Source of the DNA: CAYXZR01 sp964470025
Lineage (GTDB): Bacteria; Patescibacteriota; Patescibacteriia; Buchananbacterales; UBA6539
Length of the DNA: 5,147 nt
Reading direction: 5' to 3'
NCBI GenBank assembly: GCA_964470025.1
Contig: CAYXZR010000038.1
Span: forward strand, 1-5,147
Part shown: piece by piece, positions 1 through 5,147 of the stretch
Position numbering within the stretch: the stretch's first letter is position 1
Layout of the letters: each line of letters begins with the position of its first letter
Made by a program: the position numbers and the translations under genes
The notes under the pieces: model-generated
Database searches by the model: none
What the model was told of the DNA's origin: nothing
What the model saw: only the letters and a program-made list of their open reading frames with translations

Positions 1-690
1 TATTTCCAAGGGCTTTCCATCGTCATCAACTCTACCAGCCTGTTTCTTTACCTCTTCTGCTACCTGCTCTCCGATAAGTAACCCAAACTCATTACGAGTA
101 TACTTCATAATATCTCGATCAAGCTCTTCACCAGCAATTCGAAGTGACTTCCAAGCAACTACGCCTGATAATGAAATAACTGTCACCTCAGTCACTCCAC
201 CTCCAATATCTATGATCATATTTCCAGATGGATCTTGAATTGGCAACCGCGCACCAATTGCAGTAGCAATAATACTTTCAACCAAGAATACTTCTCGCGC
301 ACCTGCAGAAAGTACTACATCCTCAACTGCCTTTTTCTCAACCTCAGTCACATCAAGAGGCACACCAACAATCACTCGTGGACGAGTAGAAAGAGCAAAA
401 CTTTCTTTATATAATCGATCAATAAAATACTTCAACATTTTCTCAGTTGCTTCAAAATCCGAAATAATTCCATTGACAAGTGGCTTTGAAATTGAAATAT
501 GTGGTGGTACTCTTCCAATCATTCTCTGAGCCTCTTGGCCAACTGCTAAAATACTATTATTCCTCTTATTAATTGCAACAATTGAAGCTTCTTTAATAAC
601 AATTCCCCTATCCTTAACATAAATAAGGGTATTTGCAGTACCAAGATCAATCCCAATGTCCTTCGAGAATTTTTTAAATAAGTTTCTCAC
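1..690 (-). CDS. mreB: Rod shape-determining protein MreB (actin homologue), N-terminal 230 residues, cut by the window edge
   Basis: MreB is the bacterial actin homologue that forms membrane-bound filaments guiding the elongation machinery for the cell wall. The reading frame is open from a GTG at 688-690 to the window edge and gives 230 residues of a usual 330-350. Seen: a short amphipathic N-terminus (MRNLFKKFSKD), phosphate-1 loop IDLGTANT with Asp15, the REVFLVES segment around residue 138, phosphate-2 loop IDIGGGVTEV with Asp161, and the subdomain IIA stretch around FGLLIGE. The GTG start is chosen because it is the only start codon between the in-frame proS stop and the first loop, and because it yields the expected membrane-binding N-terminus. 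It lies 3 nt after proS, so co-transcription is likely; no Shine-Dalgarno is visible. Oddity: the position of the catalytic Glu (Glu-Glu-Pro in most MreBs) is Ser139, and the partner Thr of GGGTTE is Val166. The family assignment is firm; retained ATPase activity is doubtful. Confidence 0.95.
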   Translation of the reverse strand, partial: MRNLFKKFSKDIGIDLGTANTLIYVKDRGIVIKEASIVAINKRNNSILAVGQEAQRMIGRVPPHISISKPLVNGIISDFEATEKMLKYFIDRLYKESFALSTRPRVIVGVPLDVTEVEKKAVEDVVLSAGAREVFLVESIIATAIGARLPIQDPSGNMIIDIGGGVTEVTVISLSGVVAWKSLRIAGEELDRDIMKYTRNEFGLLIGEQVAEEVKKQAGRVDDDGKPLEI

Positions 691-693
691 AAA

Positions 694-1932
694 TTATGAT
701 GTTAAGCGTTTAATTAACTCTTCTTGCGACAGCAATTCTGATTCTTTTTCAGTTCGCGACTTATACTCAATCTTTCCATCCGTCTTCTTTGAAATCACAA
801 GTCGCACTGGAATTCCAATTAAATCAGCTTCTGCAAACTTTTCACCAGGTCGAACTTCACGGTCATCCCATAACACCTCTAGTCCAGACTCTTCAAGCAC
901 TGTCTTTAGTTGTTGCGCTTGATCATTAAATTCCGTATCTAATGAAAGCAAATGAACATCATATGGAGCAATAGAAGCTGGCCAAATAATTCCCTTTTCA
1001 TCATTACAGAGCTCCACCACGGTTGCCATTGCGCGTGCAGGGCCAATACCATAGCTTCCCATAATTACTGACTGCTGCTGGCCATCTTCATTAGTAAACT
1101 GCAACCCAAGTGGCTCTGAAAATTTAGTACCTAGCTTAAATATATTACCCACCTCAATTGCAGATACCTCTTTAAGAGTAGCCTTGTCTAATCCCAACTC
1201 AGAAATTACCTCATCTGTGTATACCTCCTTGTTAATCGCAATACCTTTCTTTTCATCTAAGTAAATTGTATCTTCGCCGTTTTCACAAACAGTCTGGAAC
1301 TCATGACTGTATTTACTAAAAACACCACCGCTTGCAAAAGTAACGTATGTTTGCTCACCAATACCAAGCCGATCAAAAATTTTTAAGTATGCTTGTTTAG
1401 CCAGTTCATAAAATGCATCTTGTTGCTCATCTGAAGTATTAAAAGAATACAAATCTTTCATAATGAATTCACGTGTCCGTAATAAACCTGCTTTAGCACG
1501 TAATTCATTTCGAAATTTAGTTTGAAATTGATATGCATAAAATGGCAAGTCTTTATATGACTTAACATAATAAGACATCAACTTTGAAATCGGCTCCTCA
1601 TGAGTAAATCCCAATCCTAATTCAGTTTTATTTGCTAGTTTTGTTTTAAACCAATTATCGACAACCGAATCATCCCATCTATTAGTCTGCTTCCAAATTT
1701 CAGGATTTTGCAATGAACTCAAAAGAATTTCTTGCCCACCTATTGCATTCATCTCATCTCGAATAATTTGGATAATCTTATTAAGAACTCGTAATCCTAG
1801 GGGTAAAAATACATACACACCAGCCATCTCTTTTTGTATAAATCCCGCTCGAATTAAAAGCTGAGCATTATAACTATGTTCATCTTTTGAAACCTCTTTA
1901 ATTGTCTTAGAAAAAAGTTGTGACTGTCTCAT
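694..1932 (-). CDS. proS: Prolyl-tRNA synthetase, short form without the INS editing domain
   Basis: This class II synthetase charges tRNA-Pro with proline in the cytoplasm. Seen in order: motif 1 around residues 38-66 (VFLPLGLRVL), the FTHEEP substrate loop at 109-114, motif 2 at about 140-163 (ending LRTREFIMKDLYSF), the AIEVGNIFKLGTK segment at 258-270, motif 3 MGSYGIGPAR with Arg300 at 291-300, and the anticodon-binding domain from about 322 (WDDREVRPGEKFAEADLIGIP at 355-375). At 412 residues it is about 150 shorter than the E. coli type of about 570. The missing part is the INS domain between motifs 2 and 3, which hydrolyses Ala-tRNA-Pro; only about 125 residues separate the motifs here. 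All catalytic landmarks are present, so it should be active but without cis editing. The ATG at 1930-1932 is the only sensible start, because an in-frame stop lies three codons upstream. It follows the largest gap in the window and is probably co-transcribed with mreB. Confidence 0.97.
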   Translation of the reverse strand: MRQSQLFSKTIKEVSKDEHSYNAQLLIRAGFIQKEMAGVYVFLPLGLRVLNKIIQIIRDEMNAIGGQEILLSSLQNPEIWKQTNRWDDSVVDNWFKTKLANKTELGLGFTHEEPISKLMSYYVKSYKDLPFYAYQFQTKFRNELRAKAGLLRTREFIMKDLYSFNTSDEQQDAFYELAKQAYLKIFDRLGIGEQTYVTFASGGVFSKYSHEFQTVCENGEDTIYLDEKKGIAINKEVYTDEVISELGLDKATLKEVSAIEVGNIFKLGTKFSEPLGLQFTNEDGQQQSVIMGSYGIGPARAMATVVELCNDEKGIIWPASIAPYDVHLLSLDTEFNDQAQQLKTVLEESGLEVLWDDREVRPGEKFAEADLIGIPVRLVISKKTDGKIEYKSRTEKESELLSQEELIKRLTS

Positions 1933-1948
1933 GTTTACAAGTTAATAG

Positions 1949-1978
1949 TATATACGTCAAAAGGCACAAATTAGTGAA
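1949..1978 (-). promoter_or_regulatory. Weak sigma-70-like promoter candidate for proS-mreB
   Basis: On the minus strand TTCACT (1973-1978, 4 of 6 to TTGACA) is followed after 18 nt by TATATA (1949-1954, 4 of 6 to TATAAT); an overlapping TATACT lies at 1947-1952. Transcription would begin near 1942, leaving a leader of about 10 nt before the proS ATG at 1932. This is the only real gap between genes, which favours a promoter here, but the boxes are poor and AT-rich DNA gives such matches by chance. It overlaps the hairpin at 1959-2004. Confidence 0.22.
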
Positions 1979-2004
1979 TACTCATCACACCATCTGCACC
2001 TTTT
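1959..2004 (-). terminator. RNA hairpin after the small ORF, possible intrinsic terminator or attenuator
   Basis: In the minus-strand transcript AAAAGGUGCA (2004-1995) can pair over ten positions with UGUGCCUUUU (1968-1959), including two adjacent G-U wobbles, across a 26-nt loop. The loop holds a small GUGA/UCAC stem (1985-1988 with 1974-1977). On the plus strand the wobbles become C-A and A-C mismatches, so the structure favours the minus-strand RNA. It lies 10 nt after the stop of the small ORF and ends in four U, as a weak terminator would. The U tract is short and the loop long, so it may instead be a partial read-through element, mRNA-end protection, or chance. Confidence 0.35.
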
Positions 2005-2014
2005 TATTTTTGTT

Positions 2015-2329
2015 TTATTGATTTTTATATAAAGATAGTAGTTGCTTCAAGCGATTTATTTCTTTCTCAACCACTGGTCCCTCATATTCTGCATTATGTG
2101 CATGTGCACCTGCATACGATGGTCGCTTTTGATCAAGGTGCAACTTTACCATTGGCAAATTATCAACCTCTTCAATATACACGTGAAATCGAGGATAAAA
2201 ATCACCTCTACTTAAACGCTTGGTGTAGCTTGTAATCCCAGTATTAGGATCACGAAATTCTGCATATCCTGCTCGTCTCATGAAAACTGAAGCGCTAACA
2301 TCCAAATCAAAGGGCAAATGAAGATTCAT
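2015..2329 (-). CDS. Uncharacterised small protein, 104 residues, coupled to rseP
   Basis: No function is recognised. The protein is soluble, without signal peptide or membrane helix. Features seen (numbered from the ATG): N-terminus MNLHLPFDLD, FMRRAGYAEF at about 16-25, FYPRFHVYIEE at about 44-54, a KLHLDQK strand at about 62-68, and AHAHNAEYEGPVVEKEINRL at about 75-94, which likely starts a C-terminal helix. Five histidines (4, 49, 64, 76, 78) and several acids are spread through it. From memory it resembles small conserved proteins seen in CPR genomes; this cannot be verified here. The ATG at 2327-2329 is chosen because it begins 1 nt after the rseP stop, matching the tight spacing elsewhere. 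An in-frame TTG at 2348-2350 would add seven residues (total 111) and overlap rseP by 20 nt, and cannot be excluded. A weak GGGA lies 4 nt before the ATG. The position suggests co-translation with rseP but does not establish a shared role. Confidence 0.85.
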   Translation of the reverse strand: MNLHLPFDLDVSASVFMRRAGYAEFRDPNTGITSYTKRLSRGDFYPRFHVYIEEVDNLPMVKLHLDQKRPSYAGAHAHNAEYEGPVVEKEINRLKQLLSLYKNQ

Positions 2330-2330
2330 A

Positions 2331-3461
2331 CTATCCCAAAAGTCTTCCAATATCTTTAAAGGTGACCACCAACACTAAAATCATTAAAAGTAAAAATCCG
2401 ATATTATGTACCACTGCTTCAATTTTTTGATTAACGGCTTTGCCTCGAATTTTTTCAATTAGTAAAAATAATGCCCGGCCACCATCTAGCGCAGGGAATG
2501 GCAAGAAGTTCACTACAGCAATAATAACAGAAAGTGTTGCAGTAAATTGCAGCAAGTAAATAAAGCCTAAGTCAGCTGCTGTACCAACAAGTGATGCGAT
2601 CCCAACTGGACCATACACTTCTCCAACACTTTGTCCTGACGTAACAAGGCTTTGAATAACCGCAACAAAACCTAAAATAATTACCAATATCAGCTTAAGT
2701 GCTGCCTCAATGCCGTAAAACCAAGCAGCGTACCAAGGATATGACACAAGTGCTACCTCAGCCAATCCAACGCCAATTGCAGCGCCCTCAGCGCCATCTA
2801 GTTGTTGGGGTGTCGCAAATAAAGCAATCTCCTCTGAACCTCGTTTTACCATAAATCGAAGCTCTTCACCAGACTTTCCACTAAGATAGCCCTGTAATGG
2901 CACAATGGCATCAAAATTCTCATCCTGAACCCCTAGAAGCCTATCACCTGCCTCAAATCCTGCCGCCTCAGCCGGTGATTCCGGTAAAACCTCAACAATA
3001 GCTACTTGCTGCTCAGAAACCTCCATAAACGGCCGCTCATCACCCTCATTCACTACCTGCGGCATACCCACGATAAATCCAATGGTAAACAGAAGTGCAG
3101 CTAAAGCAACATTCATGAGCACACCTGCGACAATCACCTTGAAGCGAGTCCCAACACGCTTATTTGCAAAACTATCTTCATCAGAATTTTCAGATCCATC
3201 CTCGCCCTTCATCTTTACAAATCCACCCAAAGGAATCCAGTTCAAAGAAAACATAGTCTTACCACCAAGGTCTGCGTCTTTTTTGTACTTAACCCATCTA
3301 CCTGATGCATCTTTATAATAACCCAGTGCTCTGGGAGGTAATCCTAAGCCAAACTCTTCGACATAAATACCAGATTTTTTTGCAGTAATATAATGACCCC
3401 ATTCATGTACCAACACAAGCAGTGTTAATACAAGAAGGAAAATAATAATAGTAGTAATCAT
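2331..3461 (-). CDS. rseP: Site-2 intramembrane zinc metalloprotease RseP (M50 family) with one PDZ domain
   Basis: RseP cleaves membrane-embedded substrates such as anti-sigma factors and remnant signal peptides inside the cytoplasmic membrane. Seen: a first membrane helix (about 2-18) running into the zinc-binding HEWGH at 19-23 (ligands His19 and His23, catalytic Glu20), the WIPLGGFVKMKGED membrane-associated loop at 75-88, a second helix at about 108-132, a PDZ domain at about 148-225 (VLPESPAEAAGFEAGDRLL), a hydrophobic segment at 252-272, GPVGI at 284-288, a helix at about 297-318 leading into NFLPFPALDGGRA (318-330) with the third zinc ligand Asp326, and a last helix at 351-368. At 376 residues it falls in the range of one-PDZ forms; E. 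coli RseP (450) has two. Residues 48-70 form a hydrophilic, Lys/Asp-rich insert before the membrane loop, a feature recalled from CPR homologues. The ATG lies 6 nt after frr, without a visible Shine-Dalgarno. Substrates are unknown; no anti-sigma factor is in the window. Confidence 0.96.
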   Translation of the reverse strand: MITTIIIFLLVLTLLVLVHEWGHYITAKKSGIYVEEFGLGLPPRALGYYKDASGRWVKYKKDADLGGKTMFSLNWIPLGGFVKMKGEDGSENSDEDSFANKRVGTRFKVIVAGVLMNVALAALLFTIGFIVGMPQVVNEGDERPFMEVSEQQVAIVEVLPESPAEAAGFEAGDRLLGVQDENFDAIVPLQGYLSGKSGEELRFMVKRGSEEIALFATPQQLDGAEGAAIGVGLAEVALVSYPWYAAWFYGIEAALKLILVIILGFVAVIQSLVTSGQSVGEVYGPVGIASLVGTAADLGFIYLLQFTATLSVIIAVVNFLPFPALDGGRALFLLIEKIRGKAVNQKIEAVVHNIGFLLLMILVLVVTFKDIGRLLG

Positions 3462-3467
3462 AGTGAA

Positions 3468-4031
3468 CTAAATAGTCATGAGTTCCTGCTCTTTTGCGTC
3501 AGAAAGCTCTTTTACTTTTACGGTGTATTGCTTTACACGTTCGTCAAGTTTTTTAAGTAAATCAAACTTATCATCTTCGGTAAGTTCATTATTTTTTTCC
3601 TGTTTCTGAATTTCATCTTTAATTCGATCTCTAACTTGCCGTAGCTGAATTCTTGTTTTTTCAGACTTATCACCAATTGTTCGTACTAAATCTTTACGAC
3701 TATCCTCGGTTAATTGTGGAATGTTTAGTCGAATCTGACCGCCTTCATTCACTGGTGACAGCCCAAGCTGAGCATCAATAATTGCCTTTTCAATATCTTT
3801 TGAAATAGATTTATCCCATGGCTGAATAAGTAATGTTCGTGTCTGCGGAACAGTGATAGAGGCGACTTGTTGCAACGGTGTTTTTGCACCATACGCTTCC
3901 ACCATTACATTTTCTACAAGTGAAGGATTCGCTCGACCAATCCGAAGTGAACCAAGCTCATCCTTTAAGTGTGCAATCGCTGAATCAAAATCGCTTGAAT
4001 AATTATCAATAAGTGTAGTCATAAATTTCAT
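3468..4031 (-). CDS. frr: Ribosome recycling factor
   Basis: RRF acts with EF-G to split post-termination ribosomes into subunits in the cytoplasm. The 187-residue length matches the family (about 185). Seen: an N-terminal helix of the three-helix bundle with HLKDELGSLRIGRANPSLVE (about 21-40), the beta-rich domain II (VMVEAYGAKTPLQQVASI, then LIQPWDKS), the GQIRLNIPQLTEDSRKDLV hinge region (about 98-116), and long C-terminal helices with the conserved arginines of LRQVRDR (about 131-137), ending ELSDAKEQELMTI. The arginine equivalent to functionally important E. coli Arg132 is present. The ATG at 4029-4031 lies 3 nt after the propeller gene stop; an alternative ATG three codons in (4020-4022) would also give a normal N-terminus. 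No Shine-Dalgarno is visible at either. Nothing appears missing, and the gene is expected to be functional and essential. Confidence 0.98.
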   Translation of the reverse strand: MKFMTTLIDNYSSDFDSAIAHLKDELGSLRIGRANPSLVENVMVEAYGAKTPLQQVASITVPQTRTLLIQPWDKSISKDIEKAIIDAQLGLSPVNEGGQIRLNIPQLTEDSRKDLVRTIGDKSEKTRIQLRQVRDRIKDEIQKQEKNNELTEDDKFDLLKKLDERVKQYTVKVKELSDAKEQELMTI

Positions 4032-4034
4032 TAA

Positions 4035-5072
4035 TTATCGAATTCCCATGAATAAGGTTGAATTACTATTAGGATCAAACACTAAAACAGAGGGTGTTCC
4101 TGCGGTTGGTAATCGTCGTGTAGTCCAATTCACTCCCCCATCAGTACTTCGATAGAAAGTCGATGAAGTGCTGTAATATAGTTCATTTGGATTTTGTGGA
4201 TTAATAGCTACTGCAAAAATATCTGTAGTTGCTGGTGGCGTAATAAGTTTAATTTCATTCCATGTCTCTCCACCATCACTTGATCTTAATAAGCCATAAC
4301 GTGAAACCCATAATACTCCATTATTTACAGCTGGATCAAGAATTACATTGCGATACTCAAAAGAAGATGAAAAAGGCTTTAAACCATCACTCATACTACT
4401 CCAAACAAGCCCAGCATCTTGCGTTTTAAATAACCCAGATGACTGCGTTGCCGCATATACCACTGATGAATCAAGTGGCTCAATAAGCAATTTTACAATT
4501 TGACTCTCTAGTCGAGTAACTGTTCGCCATTCTCCTCCTCCATTAACCATTTTTAAAACTTCACCCTTAGAATTACCGGCATACAAAGTTCGACCACTGC
4601 CTAAGTCAATTGCCATAGCAGTAACTACCACATCGGCTCTAGTATCCACATACACCTCACCCCAGGTACGACCACAATCTGCTGTCTTAACTATAGTATT
4701 TGCCAGTGTTGCATACAGAACACATTTATTAGTTGGATCAACAACCAAGTCCTGAACTACTGCATCACCCAAATTTGCCACTTGCTGCCAAGTTTCTGCA
4801 TTGTTATAACTATACAAAACTCCACTATTATTTGTAGTCAAATACATAGCGTCTGGATCAAGTGGGTCAAAAATAACAGAGGTGACTCCCACACCTGAGA
4901 TAGTTGCTACTCCATTTGGATAAATAAAAGCATTTTTATCAACCCATTCTTCACCAGCAGTATCAGTTCTAAAAACACCCAATACAGCCTCTGGCTCTGC
5001 ACTTCCAAAACGAATACAGCCAGTTGTTGCAAGTAAAGCTGAAAAAAGTAAAACAAAAAATTTATTTTTCAT
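4035..5072 (-). CDS. Secreted lipoprotein with a seven-repeat Asp-box (BNR/YCF48/Vps10-like) beta-propeller
   Basis: The 345-residue protein starts with a lipoprotein-type signal: MKNK, a hydrophobic core (5-15) and a lipobox ending TTG-Cys19. Ile20 at +2 and an envelope anchor are consistent with exposure on the outer face. The rest is a repeat array: seven Asp-box-like hairpins of type S-x-D-x-G-x-x-W end at Trp43, 95, 137, 182, 224, 271 and 316, spaced 42-52 residues. Most are preceded by a (I/V)FDPxxP- or xxxPxxxxxLY-type strand pair, as in VIFDPLDPDAMYLT and AINPQNPNELYYS. This is typical of propellers related to sialidase BNR repeats, Vps10/sortilin and the photosystem assembly factor YCF48. 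No sialidase catalytic residues are recognised, so a binding or scaffold role is more likely than hydrolysis. Cys117 and Cys133 flank one blade strand pair and could form a disulfide. The ATG overlaps the preceding gene by 11 nt, and frr follows after 3 nt. Ligand and partner are unknown. Confidence 0.9.
   Translation of the reverse strand: MKNKFFVLLFSALLATTGCIRFGSAEPEAVLGVFRTDTAGEEWVDKNAFIYPNGVATISGVGVTSVIFDPLDPDAMYLTTNNSGVLYSYNNAETWQQVANLGDAVVQDLVVDPTNKCVLYATLANTIVKTADCGRTWGEVYVDTRADVVVTAMAIDLGSGRTLYAGNSKGEVLKMVNGGGEWRTVTRLESQIVKLLIEPLDSSVVYAATQSSGLFKTQDAGLVWSSMSDGLKPFSSSFEYRNVILDPAVNNGVLWVSRYGLLRSSDGGETWNEIKLITPPATTDIFAVAINPQNPNELYYSTSSTFYRSTDGGVNWTTRRLPTAGTPSVLVFDPNSNSTLFMGIR
4125..4973 (-). 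repeat. Seven Asp-box protein repeats inside the propeller gene
   Basis: The repeats read FRTDTAGEEW, LYSYNNAETW, VKTADCGRTW, LKMVNGGGEW, FKTQDAGLVW, LRSSDGGETW and YRSTDGGVNW (residues 34-316). Repeats six and seven match the S-x-D-G-G-x-x-W consensus best; the second and fourth have lost the Asp. The regular 42-52 residue spacing supports about seven blades. The repeats are diverged at DNA level, so this is an old protein repeat and not a recent tandem duplication. Confidence 0.85.
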
Positions 5073-5147
5073 ATTGATATTGTGCTATGCCAGTAGGCAA
5101 ATTTAATAACAATGAATCAAGTACTAATTTAACATTACCGTTGCCTC
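5062..5147 (-). CDS. C-terminal tail of an unidentified upstream protein
   Basis: One minus-strand frame is open from the window edge to a TAA at 5062-5064, giving 27 residues that end LPTGIAQYQYEK. The other two frames of this stretch meet stops within eight codons. The frame overlaps the start of the lipoprotein gene by 11 nt (TATGAAAAATAA), which fits the tight packing of the cluster. The tail alternates hydrophobic and polar residues like a beta-rich domain end, but is too short to assign. An open frame of this length can occur by chance, so the evidence is mainly context. Confidence 0.5.
   Translation of the reverse strand, partial: GNGNVKLVLDSLLLNLPTGIAQYQYEK

Noticed and set aside
656..922. 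Plus-strand open frame of 88 codons
   Set aside because: It lies antisense over the proS C-terminus and the mreB start, and its Ser/Thr-rich translation is what a shadow of these coding frames would give. The minus-strand proteins here match known motifs.
2327..2350. TTG start for the small ORF giving 111 residues
   Set aside because: It requires a rarer start codon and a 20-nt overlap with rseP, while the ATG at 2327-2329 fits the spacing pattern. It is kept as an alternative in the annotation.
3082..3318. Plus-strand open frame of 78 codons
   Set aside because: It is antisense to the conserved RseP loop and second helix, and its translation has no recognisable domain.
4020..4031. Internal ATG (fourth codon) as the frr start
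   Set aside because: Both ATGs lack a Shine-Dalgarno. The first gives the 3-nt spacing seen elsewhere in the cluster, and the difference is only three residues.
4035..5072. Sialidase activity for the Asp-box protein
   Set aside because: Asp-boxes are structural. No sialidase arginine triad, FRIP motif or Tyr/Glu catalytic pair is recognisable.
5073..5147. Promoter for the lipoprotein gene
   Set aside because: TTGATT and TTGTTA are present as possible -35 boxes, but nothing resembling TATAAT lies 16-18 nt downstream, and an upstream gene probably covers the stretch.
1..5147. CRISPR, tRNA, rRNA, insertion sequence or phage features
   Set aside because: No direct-repeat array, cloverleaf, rRNA core sequence, transposase motif or terminal inverted repeat was seen; nearly all bases are in coding frames with housekeeping or conserved products.

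Overview
This 5.1 kb window is a dense, single-direction gene cluster in which every gene lies on the minus strand, so transcription runs from right to left. The DNA leans AT-rich (about 40% G+C by eye). Gaps between genes are mostly 1-6 nt, and none of the visible starts has a convincing Shine-Dalgarno sequence. The gene set points to Candidatus Patescibacteria (CPR), probably Parcubacteria-like. The reasons are a 412-residue ProRS without the editing insertion, a small protein recalled as resembling uncharacterised CPR proteins, an RseP with a hydrophilic insert near its first active-site helix, and a propeller lipoprotein of a type common in that group. This placement is an inference from sequence style, not a database result.

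In transcription order the window holds: the last 27 codons of an unidentified protein (5062-5147), which overlaps the next gene; a secreted, probably lipid-anchored seven-repeat Asp-box beta-propeller (4035-5072); frr, ribosome recycling factor (3468-4031); rseP, a site-2 intramembrane metalloprotease (2331-3461); a small uncharacterised protein (2015-2329); the only real intergenic gap (1933-2014), which holds a wobble-paired RNA hairpin and a weak promoter candidate; proS, prolyl-tRNA synthetase (694-1932); and the N-terminal 230 codons of mreB (1-690), cut by the window edge.

The order frr - rseP - proS is a contracted form of the Firmicutes-type frr - uppS - cdsA - dxr - rseP - proS cluster, with the isoprenoid and CDP-diacylglycerol genes missing. 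The cluster links translation (recycling, tRNA charging) with envelope functions (intramembrane proteolysis, surface propeller, cell-shape cytoskeleton).

The most notable signal is in MreB. Both residues of the Glu-Thr pair that positions the hydrolytic water in studied MreBs appear replaced (Ser139 and Val166), while the nucleotide-binding loops are intact. This suggests a filament protein that binds ATP but may hydrolyse it slowly or not at all.
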